Shown piece after piece: positions 1 to 7,194 of a DNA stretch of 10,512 bases. The position numbers and the translations under genes were made by a program. The DNA comes from an uncultured Oscillospiraceae bacterium (GTDB taxonomy: Bacteria > Bacillota_A > Clostridia > Oscillospirales > Oscillospiraceae), in contig CALXGC010000047.1 of assembly GCA_944387755.1 (NCBI GenBank), positions 1-10,512 of the forward strand. The letters are read 5' to 3'. Each line of letters opens with the position of its first letter. Within the stretch, counting starts at the first letter, position 1. The notes under the pieces are model-generated. The model was not told where the DNA came from. It ran no database searches and worked only from the letters and a program-made list of their open reading frames with translations.

Positions 1-1197
1 ATGGGCCAGGCCAATCTGGCCGCCGAGCTGCTGCTCACCCACGACCCCGGCCGGGCGGCGGCCCTGGCCCAGCGGCTGTGCGCCCTGAACCGGGAGCGCC
101 AGGCCATCGAGTGCGAGATCTTCCAGGCGTGCGTCCAGCGCCTGGAGCAGCGGCCACAGGAGGCGGTCATCCTGCTGGCGGACGAGGGCTGGCACCAGGG
201 GGTGGTGGGCATTGTGGCCTCCCGCCTGACGGAGAAGTACGCCAGCCCGGCCTTCATGGTCTGCCTGGACCAGGGCATGGGAAAGGGGTCCTGCCGGTCC
301 TGGGGGGGAATCAACCTGTTTCAGCTTCTGGTCCAGTGCCAGGACCTGCTGGAGGGCTTCGGAGGCCACGCCATGGCCGCCGGCTTCACCGTGCGGGAGG
401 AGAACCTCCCCGCCCTGGAGGAGCGGCTGCGGGACCTGGTGCGGAAGGAGCGGGCCAGCCGGGAGATTGTCTCCCAGCTGGAGATTGACGCGGCGGTGCT
501 CCCCCAGGAGCTGACGGTGGAGGCGGTGGAGGCCCTGGACGCCCTGGAGCCCTGCGGGAGCGAGAATCCCCGGCCGGTGCTGATGCTCACCGGCGCCCAC
601 GTGCTCAGCGCCGCCCAGGTGGGCCGGGGCCGGCACCTGAAGCTGCGGCTGGAGGCCAGGGGCGTCTCCCTGGACGCCATCTTTTTTTCCGTGGACGGCA
701 GCGAGCTGGGCCTGACGCCCGGCTGCCGGGTGGACGCGGCCTTCTACCCCCAGATCAACGACTTCCGGGGGGTGCGCTCCGTCCAGCTTCAGATTGTGGA
801 CCTGCGCCACGCCCTCTCCCGCACCCAGCTGGAGCAGTCCATCTATGAGAAGTACCGCCGGGGGGAGCCCCTCTCCCCGGACGAGGCGCAGTCCCTGCTG
901 CCCACGCGGGCGGAGTTCGTCTGCCTGTGGCGCTATCTGGAGCGGCAGTGCGCGGGACAGTCCTCCCTGGAGGACACCGTGGCCCGCATCGCCCGGGGCT
1001 CCGCCCGGTCCGGGGGACAGGCGGAGCGGCCCAACCACACGCTGGTCTGCCTGGAGGTGATGGAGGAGCGGGGACTGATCTCGCTGACCCATTTGACCGG
1101 GCGGGTGCAGATCACCCTCCACCGGCTGGAGCACAAGGTGGATTTAAACGCCTCCGCCATCCTGAAGAGGCTGCGGGAGGCGGCCCAGGACCTGTGA
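1..1197 (+). CDS. recJ: Single-stranded-DNA-specific 5'-3' exonuclease RecJ, C-terminal part (5' end outside the window)
   Basis: RecJ degrades single-stranded DNA 5' to 3' in recombinational and mismatch repair in the cytoplasm. The 398 visible residues lack the N-terminal DHH catalytic motifs, so this is the distal part of a longer gene cut by the window edge; the ATG at base 1 is most likely an internal methionine. Visible signatures are the DHHA1 region, with GWHQGVVGIVASRL at residues 63-76, GSCRS at 96-100 and GGHAMAAGF at 121-129; the OB-fold region follows, with EPCGSENPRPV at 183-193 and a VQLQIVDLR strand near 261-269. Residues from about 275 to 398 form the helical C-terminal extension common in Firmicutes RecJ. 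The stop is TGA at 1195-1197. A 101-base gap with an AT-rich repeat separates it from rel. In many Clostridia apt lies between recJ and rel; here it does not. The identification is firm. Confidence 0.93.
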   Translation: MGQANLAAELLLTHDPGRAAALAQRLCALNRERQAIECEIFQACVQRLEQRPQEAVILLADEGWHQGVVGIVASRLTEKYASPAFMVCLDQGMGKGSCRSWGGINLFQLLVQCQDLLEGFGGHAMAAGFTVREENLPALEERLRDLVRKERASREIVSQLEIDAAVLPQELTVEAVEALDALEPCGSENPRPVLMLTGAHVLSAAQVGRGRHLKLRLEARGVSLDAIFFSVDGSELGLTPGCRVDAAFYPQINDFRGVRSVQLQIVDLRHALSRTQLEQSIYEKYRRGEPLSPDEAQSLLPTRAEFVCLWRYLERQCAGQSSLEDTVARIARGSARSGGQAERPNHTLVCLEVMEERGLISLTHLTGRVQITLHRLEHKVDLNASAILKRLREAAQDL

Positions 1198-1220
1198 GAA
1201 CTCCCGCCGGGAGAAATAAA

Positions 1221-1290
1221 GGTAAGATAAAAGTAAGATATTAAGATATAAGTAAGATATCAAGATATAAGGTAAGATAAAGGTAAGAAG
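1221..1290. repeat. AT-rich degenerate tandem array of GTAAGATA units upstream of rel
   Basis: GTAAGATA occurs exactly at 1222, 1233, 1252 and 1272. Variants are TTAAGATA at 1241, TCAAGATA at 1260 and GTAAGA at 1283. Two longer units stand in tandem: 1233-1251 (19 bases) and 1252-1271 (20 bases) differ by a T/C change and one extra G. Starts are 8 to 12 bases apart. The tract is very AT-rich in an otherwise GC-rich window and is nearly free of C on the + strand. It ends in the rel ribosome binding site (AAGGTG at 1288-1293). Several TAAGAT and TATAAG strings resemble -10 boxes, but I found no convincing -35 partner. Its role is unknown: promoter region, protein-binding array or slippage product are all possible. 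Confidence 0.8.
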
Positions 1291-1298
1291 GTGAAGGA

Positions 1299-3536
1299 AT
1301 GGACCCCATTTTGGAACGCTATCAGGCATTAGAGAAGAAAGTGAGCGCCTATACGCCCAACCTGGACGCCAAGCGGCTGTACGACGCGTTTACCTATGCG
1401 GACAAGGCGCACCACGGACAGCTTCGGAAGAGCGGCGAGCCGTACATCATTCACCCTCTGGCGGTGGCCGACATTGTGGCCGACCTGGGGCTGGATGTGG
1501 ACTCCGTCATCGCCGCCCTGCTCCACGACTGCATTGAGGACACCGACGCCACCCATGACGACATCGCCAAAAAATTCGGCCCCGCCGTGGCCGACCTGGT
1601 GGAGGGTGTCACCAAGCTGACGCGGGTGCAGTACGTCTCCAAGGAAGAGGAGCAGATGGAGAACCTGCGCAAAATGCTCATGGCCATGGTCCATGACATC
1701 CGGGTGATTCTCATCAAAATCTGCGACCGCCTCCACAACATGCGCACCATGGAGTACCAGTCCCCCAGAAAGCAGCGGGAGAAGAGCCGGGAGACCATGG
1801 AGATCTACGCCCCCCTGGCCCACCGCCTGGGCATGCAGAAGCTCAAGTGGGAGCTGGAGGACCTCTCCCTGCGCTACCTGGACCCGGTGGGCTATCAGGA
1901 GATTGAGACGGAGATGGCCAAGCGCTCCGCCGCCCACGAGGAGTTTCTCACCTCCGTCCAGATGAAAATCCAGCAGCGGATGGACAAAGAGGGCATCCGC
2001 TGCAAGGTCTATGGCCGGGTGAAGCACACCTACTCCATCTACCGGAAGATGTTCACCCAGAACAAGACCCTGGACGAGATCTTCGACCTGTACGCCTTCC
2101 GGGTGATTGTGGACGACATCCCGGAGTGCTACAACGTCCTGGGCTGTATCCACGACATGTTCAAGCCGGTGCTGGGCCGCTTCAAGGACTATATCGGCAA
2201 CCCCAAGCCCAACATGTACCAGTCCCTCCACACCACGGTCATCGGCCGGGAGGGCATCCCCTTCGAGGTGCAGATCCGCACCTGGGAGATGCACCAGACG
2301 GCGGAGTACGGCATTGCCGCCCACTGGAAGTACAAGCAGGGGATGGCCAACCGGAAGCTGGGCAGCGAGCAGGAGTTCGAGTGGGTGCGCAAGCTGCTGG
2401 AGAGCCAGCAGGACACCGACGCGGAGGAGTTTGTCAGCACCCTGAAGGTGGATATGTTCGCCGACGAGGTGTTTGTCTTCACCCCCAACGGCGACGTAAA
2501 GGGCCTCCCCGCCGGGGCAACCCCCATCGACTTCGCCTACTGCATTCACTCCGCCATCGGCAACAGCATGGTGGGGGCGCGGGTCAACGGCCGGATGGTG
2601 CCCTACAACACCCAGCTCAAGAACGGCGACATTGTGGAGGTGCTCACCTCCAGAGCCGCCAAGGGACCCAGCCGCGACTGGCTTCAGATCGCCAAGAGCA
2701 ACGAGGCCAGGAGCAAAATCCGCCAGTGGTTCAAGAAGGAGCGCCGGGAGGAGAACATCGTCACCGGCCGCGCCCTGTTCGAGTCCGAGCTGAGACACGC
2801 CAAAATTCCCCTCTCCGCCATCACGGCGGACGACGTCCTGCCCAATGTCCTGCGGAAGGTGCGCTTCGGCTCCCTGGACGACCTGTACGCCTCCATCGGC
2901 TACGGCGGCACCACCGCCGTGAAGAGCGTGGCCCGCATCAAGGACGAGCTGCTCCGCCTGGGCCGCCTGAAAGCCGAGAAGGCGATGCAGGTGAAGACGG
3001 CCGGCGACACCATCATTGTCCCCGCCTCCACCGCTCCGGTGGACGAGTCCCAGCTGAAGGGCTCCAACAAGCACTCCGACTCCGGCATCATTGTGGAGGG
3101 CCTGGGCAACTGTCTGGTGAAATTCGCCAAGTGCTGCACCCCCGTCCCCGGCGACCCGGTGGTGGGCTTTATCACCCGCGGCTACGGCGTGTCCGTCCAC
3201 CGGGCCGACTGCCCCAACGCAGACCCCGCCCGGCGCAAGCCGGAAGAGGCCGCCCGCTGGGTGCGGGTGGCCTGGGTGAGCAGTCCTCTTCCCAACTATA
3301 AAACTGCCCTGGAGCTGTCCTCCAAGGACCGGGACGGCCTGACTCTGGACGTGGCGATGGCCCTGTCTGCCGCCAAGGTGAAGGTCACGACTCTGTCCGC
3401 CCGGGCCCAGCCCGACGGCCACGCCACCGTCTTTATCGAGGTGGAGGTCAAGGACAGGGACGAGCTGACCGGCGTGATGAACAAGCTGAACAACATTCAG
3501 GGCGTCTATCAGGTGGCCCGCGTGTCCGGCAAATAG
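1299..3536 (+). CDS. relA: Bifunctional (p)ppGpp synthetase/hydrolase (Rel/SpoT family)
   Basis: This 745-residue protein makes and breaks the stringent-response alarmone (p)ppGpp from ATP and GDP/GTP. Length and domain order match full-length long RSH proteins. The HD hydrolase domain (about residues 25-185) keeps R43, H52, the HDxxED motif at 76-81 and D143/N147 in CDRLHN, so hydrolysis should be intact. The synthetase domain (about 235-345) has RFKD at 294-297, the RxKD signature of bifunctional rather than synthetase-only enzymes, and E323 in EVQIRT. A TGS domain follows at about 386-450 with H417, then the conserved Cys/His region (C605, C612, C613, H634, C638) and a C-terminal ACT domain from about 672. 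The start is ATG 1299 with AAGGTG five bases upstream. The last codon runs directly into TAG and a GC-rich palindrome. dtd follows after 65 bases. The AT-rich array upstream may carry control signals. Confidence 0.97.
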   Translation: MDPILERYQALEKKVSAYTPNLDAKRLYDAFTYADKAHHGQLRKSGEPYIIHPLAVADIVADLGLDVDSVIAALLHDCIEDTDATHDDIAKKFGPAVADLVEGVTKLTRVQYVSKEEEQMENLRKMLMAMVHDIRVILIKICDRLHNMRTMEYQSPRKQREKSRETMEIYAPLAHRLGMQKLKWELEDLSLRYLDPVGYQEIETEMAKRSAAHEEFLTSVQMKIQQRMDKEGIRCKVYGRVKHTYSIYRKMFTQNKTLDEIFDLYAFRVIVDDIPECYNVLGCIHDMFKPVLGRFKDYIGNPKPNMYQSLHTTVIGREGIPFEVQIRTWEMHQTAEYGIAAHWKYKQGMANRKLGSEQEFEWVRKLLESQQDTDAEEFVSTLKVDMFADEVFVFTPNGDVKGLPAGATPIDFAYCIHSAIGNSMVGARVNGRMVPYNTQLKNGDIVEVLTSRAAKGPSRDWLQIAKSNEARSKIRQWFKKERREENIVTGRALFESELRHAKIPLSAITADDVLPNVLRKVRFGSLDDLYASIGYGGTTAVKSVARIKDELLRLGRLKAEKAMQVKTAGDTIIVPASTAPVDESQLKGSNKHSDSGIIVEGLGNCLVKFAKCCTPVPGDPVVGFITRGYGVSVHRADCPNADPARRKPEEAARWVRVAWVSSPLPNYKTALELSSKDRDGLTLDVAMALSAAKVKVTTLSARAQPDGHATVFIEVEVKDRDELTGVMNKLNNIQGVYQVARVSGK

Positions 3537-3574
3537 GGGCGCATGGGGCCGTCCGCCCCATGCGCCAATACAGG
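3534..3574. repeat. GC-rich palindromic repeat, copy 1, starting at the rel stop codon
   Basis: A perfect 12-bp inverted repeat (GGCGCATGGGGC at 3538-3549, GCCCCATGCGCC at 3555-3566) with a 5-base loop lies two bases after the rel TAG. No T-run follows, so it is not a classical intrinsic terminator; an mRNA 3'-end stabiliser or a dispersed REP-like element is more likely. It shares the left edge TAGGGGCGCA and the right edge TGCGCC-NN-TACAGG with the palindrome after dtd (4040-4068), which marks the two as one repeat family. The outer pairs are lost here (AATA instead of CCTA). Confidence 0.82.
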
Positions 3575-3601
3575 CAAATATAGGTAAAAGGTTGTGAACC
3601 C

Positions 3602-4042
3602 ATGCGAGCAGTTGTGACAAGAGTTTCCTCCGCCTCCGTGACCATCGGGGGCCGGACGGCGGGGGCCATTGAGAAGGGGTATCTGGTGCTGCTGGGCGTC
3701 GGCCCCAACGACAGCGAGGCCGTGGCCGGCAGGCTGGCGGAGAAGATCTGCAATCTCCGGGTGTTTGAGGACGAAAACGGCAAGATGAATTTGAACCTGG
3801 AGCAGGTGGGAGGCGCGCTTCTGGTGGTCTCCCAGTTCACGCTGTATGCCGATACCTCCAGCCGGCGGCCCGGCTTCACCGGCGCGGCCAAGCCGGAGCT
3901 GGCCATCCCCCTGTATGAGTTCTTTCTGGAGGCCTGCCGCCGCCGCGGCTTCCAGGTGGAGCACGGAGAGTTTGGAGCGGATATGCAGGTGGCCTCCGTC
4001 AACGACGGCCCCGTCACCATCCTGTTTGACACAGAAAAGTAG
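3602..4042 (+). CDS. dtd: D-aminoacyl-tRNA deacylase (DTD)
   Basis: DTD is a small cytoplasmic dimer that hydrolyses D-amino acids (such as D-Tyr) and glycine from mischarged tRNAs. At 146 residues it has the usual family length. The N-terminus [15 protein letters not shown] is typical. The active-site motif SQFTL lies at residues 77-81, and the C-terminal NDGPVTI at 134-140 carries the Gly-cisPro motif (GPVT at 136-139) that reaches across the dimer to reject L-amino acids. Both motifs are complete, so the protein should be functional. The start is ATG 3602, with AAAAGG at 3586-3591 ten bases upstream. The gene sits between rel and the MBL hydrolase, an arrangement common in Firmicutes. Its stop codon TAG is the first three bases of a palindrome. 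Confidence 0.96.
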   Translation: MRAVVTRVSSASVTIGGRTAGAIEKGYLVLLGVGPNDSEAVAGRLAEKICNLRVFEDENGKMNLNLEQVGGALLVVSQFTLYADTSSRRPGFTGAAKPELAIPLYEFFLEACRRRGFQVEHGEFGADMQVASVNDGPVTILFDTEK

Positions 4043-4068
4043 GGGCGCACACTGTGCGCCCCTACAGG
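4040..4068. repeat. GC-rich palindromic repeat, copy 2, containing the dtd stop codon
   Basis: TAGGGGCGCACA (4040-4051) and TGTGCGCCCCTA (4053-4064) are exact reverse complements around a single C, giving an 11-bp stem with a 3-base loop. The first three bases are the dtd stop codon. There is no T-run after it. A GTG inside the element (4054) is in frame with the downstream MBL gene, but it lacks a ribosome binding site and is not a likely start. The element shares both edges with the palindrome after rel. Confidence 0.85.
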
Positions 4069-4086
4069 GATTTGGAGGTATTGCCC

Positions 4087-4704
4087 ATGAAGGTAAAGCT
4101 GATGCAGGTGGGCCCCATCGGCACCAACTGCTATATTTTAGAGGACGATGAGACCAACAAGGCCGCCGTCATTGATCCCGGCGGCGACGCGGACAAAATT
4201 TTCGACGTGATTGAGGCCGACGGGGTGGAGGTGGAGTACATCCTGCTCACCCACGGGCACTACGACCACACCACCGGCGTGCCGGAGCTGAAAAAGCGCT
4301 GTCCGGCGGCGCGGGTATATATCCACCGGGCCGACGCCAACGGGGCGGGCAATCAGCTCTTCCCCCTGGCGGGGCAGGTGAAGGATCTGAATTTCTATCA
4401 GGAGGGGGACACAATTTCTCTGGGCGGCCTGACCATCCGGGTGCTGGAGACCCCCGGCCACTCCCCCGGCTCCGTCACCCTGGAGGTGGGGGACGTGCTC
4501 TTCACCGGGGACACCCTGTTCTTTGGGTCCATGGGCCGGACCGACCTGCGGGGCGGCAGCTATGAGGACATCATGGCCTCTCTGAAGCGTCTGGGGGCGC
4601 TGGAGGGAGATTTTCATGTCTGTCCCGGCCATGACCGCCTCTCCACCCTGGAGCGGGAGCGAAAGTACAATCCCTTCCTGGGGGAGGCCATGGGGGACGC
4701 GTGA
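4087..4704 (+). CDS. MBL-fold metallo-hydrolase, glyoxalase II-like
   Basis: This 205-residue soluble protein has the metallo-beta-lactamase fold of the short glyoxalase-II-like group (YcbL/GloB-related), which binds two metal ions and typically hydrolyses thioesters; the substrate here cannot be told from sequence. Metal ligands are complete: HxHxDH at residues 56-61 (H56, H58, D60, H61), H125 in TPGHSPGS, D142 in FTGDTLF and H182 in CPGHD. The N-terminus MKVKLMQVGPIGTNCYI is typical of the family. I chose ATG 4087 because GGAGGT lies at 4074-4079, seven bases upstream; longer in-frame readings begin inside the palindrome. It has no C-terminal glyoxalase II helical domain. hemZ starts six bases after its stop, which suggests co-translation. 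Confidence 0.93.
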   Translation: MKVKLMQVGPIGTNCYILEDDETNKAAVIDPGGDADKIFDVIEADGVEVEYILLTHGHYDHTTGVPELKKRCPAARVYIHRADANGAGNQLFPLAGQVKDLNFYQEGDTISLGGLTIRVLETPGHSPGSVTLEVGDVLFTGDTLFFGSMGRTDLRGGSYEDIMASLKRLGALEGDFHVCPGHDRLSTLERERKYNPFLGEAMGDA

Positions 4705-4710
4705 GAATTT

Positions 4711-6198
4711 ATGAAGCTATGTTTGCAGCAGGAGCGCTCCAATCTGCCGCTGGAGAAGTATAAATACTCCCTTGAACAGTCCATGCTCAGCCTGTTTCCG
4801 GGGCAGAGGCCGGTCTATGGGCCGGTGGAGCCGGAGGACGCCCTGTGGGCGTCTCTGACCATGGAGGAGGCGGAGGACCGCCTTCAGGTGGCGGTGTCCC
4901 TTGCGGCGGAGGGCCGGCGGGCGTCCCAAACCCTGGCGGTTTCCCTCTCCGGCACGGACTTTGCGCGGGAGGGCCAGCGCCGCCGGGGGGTTGTGCGCTG
5001 CTTCTTCCAGGCGGCGCGGGAGGTCCTGGGCGCGGTTCCGCCCTGGGGTATGCTCACAGGGGTGCGGCCGGTGAAGCTGCCCACGCGGGCCCTGGAGCGG
5101 GGCCTCACCCCGGAGGAGGCCCAGGCGGAGCTGGAGCGGGAGTACCAGGTCTCGCCCCCCAGAGCCAAAATGGCGGTGGACTGCGCCCTGGCCAGCCGGG
5201 CGGCGGACCGGAATTTGCGGGAGGGGCAGGTGTCCCTGTATATCGGCATTCCCTTCTGCCCCACCCGATGCGCCTACTGCTCCTTTGTGTCCGCCGGAGT
5301 GGGGCGGACGCTGAAGCTGGTGGAGCCCTATCTGGAGGCCCTCCTCCGGGAGACGGCCTATACGGGCCGGGTGCTGAAGGAGAACGGCCTGTCCGTCCAC
5401 TCCCTGTATGTGGGGGGCGGGACGCCCACCACCCTGTCCGCCGGACAGCTGGAACGGCTGTTTGTCCAGGCCAGAGCCCATCTCCCGCTGGAGGAGTGCG
5501 TGGAGTACACCGTGGAGGCCGGCCGGCCGGACACCATCACGAGGGAGAAGCTGGAGGTCCTGCGGGACCAGGGGGTGGGGCGCATCTCCATCAACCCCCA
5601 GACCCTGGAGGCCCCGGTGCTGGAGGCCATCGGCCGGCGGCACACCCCGGAGGACATTCTGGACGCCTATGCCCTGGCCCGGCAGGTGGGCTTTGACTCC
5701 ATCAACATGGACCTGATTGCCGGCCTGCCCAGAGACAGCTTCGGCGGCTTCCGGCGCTCTCTGGAGAGGGTGCTGGCCCTGGGACCGGAGAATATCACCG
5801 TCCACACCCTGGCCCTGAAGAAGGGTTCCCGGCTGATGGAGGAGGGGGGCGCCCTCCCCAGCGGGGAGGAGACCGCCCGTATGCTGGACTTCTCCCGCAG
5901 CCGGCTGGGGGAGGCCGGATACCGGCCCTATTACCTGTACCGCCAGAAGTACATGTCCGGCGCCCTGGAGAATGTGGGCTGGTGTCTGCCCGGCAGGGAG
6001 AGCGTCTATAATATCATTATGATGGAGGAGCTGCAGACCGTGGTCTCTCTGGGGGGCGGCGGCGTCACCAAGCTGGTGGACCGGAAAAACGGCAGAATTG
6101 TCCGCCTGCCCAACCCCAAATACCCCCACGACTATTTGGCCTCTCTGGAGCATGTGCTGGCCCAGAAGGACCAGCTGGCGGCGTTCGCCCATATTTGA
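4711..6198 (+). CDS. hemZ: HemZ-type radical SAM protein (coproporphyrinogen dehydrogenase-like)
   Basis: This 495-residue radical SAM enzyme matches HemZ of Firmicutes in length and layout. HemZ is annotated as oxygen-independent coproporphyrinogen III oxidase, which turns coproporphyrinogen III into protoporphyrinogen IX. An N-terminal HemZ-specific region (about 1-170) includes PWGMLTGVRPVKL at 111-123. The radical SAM core follows, with CPTRCAYC (C183, C187, C190) for the 4Fe-4S cluster and GGGTPT at 235-240 for SAM binding. The C-terminal part has GWCLPGRESVYN near 423-434. The residue two after the third cysteine is Phe, as in HemW-like proteins, whereas HemN has a fourth Cys there. Start ATG 4711 is six bases after the MBL stop and has only a weak ribosome binding site, so translational coupling is likely. 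Family assignment is firm; the reaction in this organism is less sure. Confidence 0.9.
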   Translation: MKLCLQQERSNLPLEKYKYSLEQSMLSLFPGQRPVYGPVEPEDALWASLTMEEAEDRLQVAVSLAAEGRRASQTLAVSLSGTDFAREGQRRRGVVRCFFQAAREVLGAVPPWGMLTGVRPVKLPTRALERGLTPEEAQAELEREYQVSPPRAKMAVDCALASRAADRNLREGQVSLYIGIPFCPTRCAYCSFVSAGVGRTLKLVEPYLEALLRETAYTGRVLKENGLSVHSLYVGGGTPTTLSAGQLERLFVQARAHLPLEECVEYTVEAGRPDTITREKLEVLRDQGVGRISINPQTLEAPVLEAIGRRHTPEDILDAYALARQVGFDSINMDLIAGLPRDSFGGFRRSLERVLALGPENITVHTLALKKGSRLMEEGGALPSGEETARMLDFSRSRLGEAGYRPYYLYRQKYMSGALENVGWCLPGRESVYNIIMMEELQTVVSLGGGGVTKLVDRKNGRIVRLPNPKYPHDYLASLEHVLAQKDQLAAFAHI

Positions 6199-6220
6199 AC
6201 AATGGAAAGGAGTTCCCCCT

Positions 6221-7159
6221 ATGGCCTACCAACTTCAGGAGATCAACCGCCGGATTCAGACGGATGTGCAGGAATTTCTGGCGGAGTGCGACGACAACTA
6301 CACCCAGCGGGTCTCTCTGGCGGCGGATAAGATCCTTGCCAATCTGGAAAACAGCCCCATTGTGCTGCTCTCCGGCCCCTCCGGCTCCGGCAAGACCACC
6401 ACGGCGATGAAAATTGCCGAGGAGCTCCGCCGCCGGGGGGTCAACACCCACGCGGTGGCGATGGACAACTATTTTCACACCATCAACCCCCGCACGGCGC
6501 CCCGCACGCCGGAGGGGGACATCGACTATGAGTCCCCCCTGTGCCTGGACATGGACCTGCTGGACCGGCACTTCACCGCCCTGTCCAGAGGGGAGGAGAT
6601 CTGGATTCCCCGCTATGAGTTCGCCCGGCACATGCGCAACGACAGCCGGGCCACGCCGCTGAAGCTGGGGAAGAACGAGATTGTGGTGTTTGAGGGCATT
6701 CACGCCCTCAACGACGACATCGCCGGCCGCCATCCGGAGGCCGCCAAGCTGTACATCTCCGCCCGCTCCAATGTGAACGAGGGGTCCGTGCTGCGCTTCA
6801 AGGGGACCTGGATGCGCCTGACCCGCCGGGCGGTGCGGGACTATAACTTCCGGGGTACCGATGTGGAGGACACCCTGGAGATGTGGGCCAATGTGCGCCG
6901 GGGAGAGAAGCTGTATATCTCCCCCTATAAGAACCGGGCGGACATCATCTTTGACTCCTCTCTGCCCTATGAGGTCTCTGTGATGAAGAACTACGCCCTG
7001 CCGCTGCTCCAGGCGGTACCGGAGGAGAACGTGCGCCGCGCCGAGCTGCTGGAGCTCATCGAGGCCTTCCAGTATTTTGAGCCCATCGACCCCAAGCTGG
7101 TGGCTAAGGACTCCCTTCTGCGGGAGTTCATCGGGGACAGCAGCTATCAGTACGCCTGA
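6221..7159 (+). CDS. Uridine kinase / phosphoribulokinase-family nucleoside kinase
   Basis: This 312-residue cytoplasmic P-loop kinase probably phosphorylates a nucleoside such as uridine with ATP or GTP (pyrimidine salvage); the exact substrate is not visible. The Walker A motif GPSGSGKTT is at residues 52-60, the substrate-side motif MDNYFHTI at 81-88, and a Walker B-like VVFEGIHALN at 155-164. The C-terminal stretch with RRAVRDYNFRG (202-212) and MWANVRRGEK (221-230) resembles the kinase half of the longer TGS-domain nucleoside kinases of Clostridia and Thermotoga, but the TGS half is absent and only about 45 extra N-terminal residues precede the kinase. ATG 6221 is chosen over upstream in-frame codons because AGGAG lies at 6208-6212, eight bases before it. 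It lies 22 bases after hemZ. Confidence 0.85.
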   Translation: MAYQLQEINRRIQTDVQEFLAECDDNYTQRVSLAADKILANLENSPIVLLSGPSGSGKTTTAMKIAEELRRRGVNTHAVAMDNYFHTINPRTAPRTPEGDIDYESPLCLDMDLLDRHFTALSRGEEIWIPRYEFARHMRNDSRATPLKLGKNEIVVFEGIHALNDDIAGRHPEAAKLYISARSNVNEGSVLRFKGTWMRLTRRAVRDYNFRGTDVEDTLEMWANVRRGEKLYISPYKNRADIIFDSSLPYEVSVMKNYALPLLQAVPEENVRRAELLELIEAFQYFEPIDPKLVAKDSLLREFIGDSSYQYA

Positions 7160-7169
7160 GTCCGGGGTT

Positions 7170-7190
7170 GAGGAGAAGGAGAAAAGGGGA
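7170..7190 (+). promoter_or_regulatory. Purine-only ribosome binding tract before the GH13 gene
   Basis: Twenty-one consecutive purines contain three Shine-Dalgarno-like cores: AGGAG at 7171, AAGGAG at 7176 and AAGGGG at 7184. The second and third are 13 and 5 bases from ATG 7195. This decides the start over a possible TTG at 7168, which would put the whole tract inside the coding region. Confidence 0.7.
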
Positions 7191-7194
7191 TACC

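Noticed and set aside
1201..1213. Small inverted repeat CTCCC/GGGAG after recJ as a terminator
   Set aside because: The stem is only 5 bp with a 3-base loop and no T-run follows; read-through into rel is likely.
3538..3566. The palindrome after rel as an intrinsic terminator
   Set aside because: The stem is strong but is followed by AATACAGG rather than T residues, and dtd, 65 bases from rel, has no visible promoter of its own.
1329..3620. A 763-codon open frame on the minus strand across rel, and a similar 491-codon one (4717-6192) across hemZ
   Set aside because: They lie opposite genes with clear domains. GC-rich third positions remove stop codons from the antisense frame, and the translations are low-complexity, rich in Gly, Val, Leu and His, with no motif I recognise.
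4054..4086. Upstream GTG start for the MBL hydrolase giving 11 extra residues
   Set aside because: It lies inside the palindrome, has no ribosome binding site, and the family N-terminus begins at ATG 4087, which has GGAGGT at the right distance.
6098..6220. Upstream in-frame start for the nucleoside kinase overlapping hemZ
   Set aside because: It would overlap the hemZ C-terminus by about 100 bases with no ribosome binding site, while ATG 6221 has AGGAG eight bases upstream.
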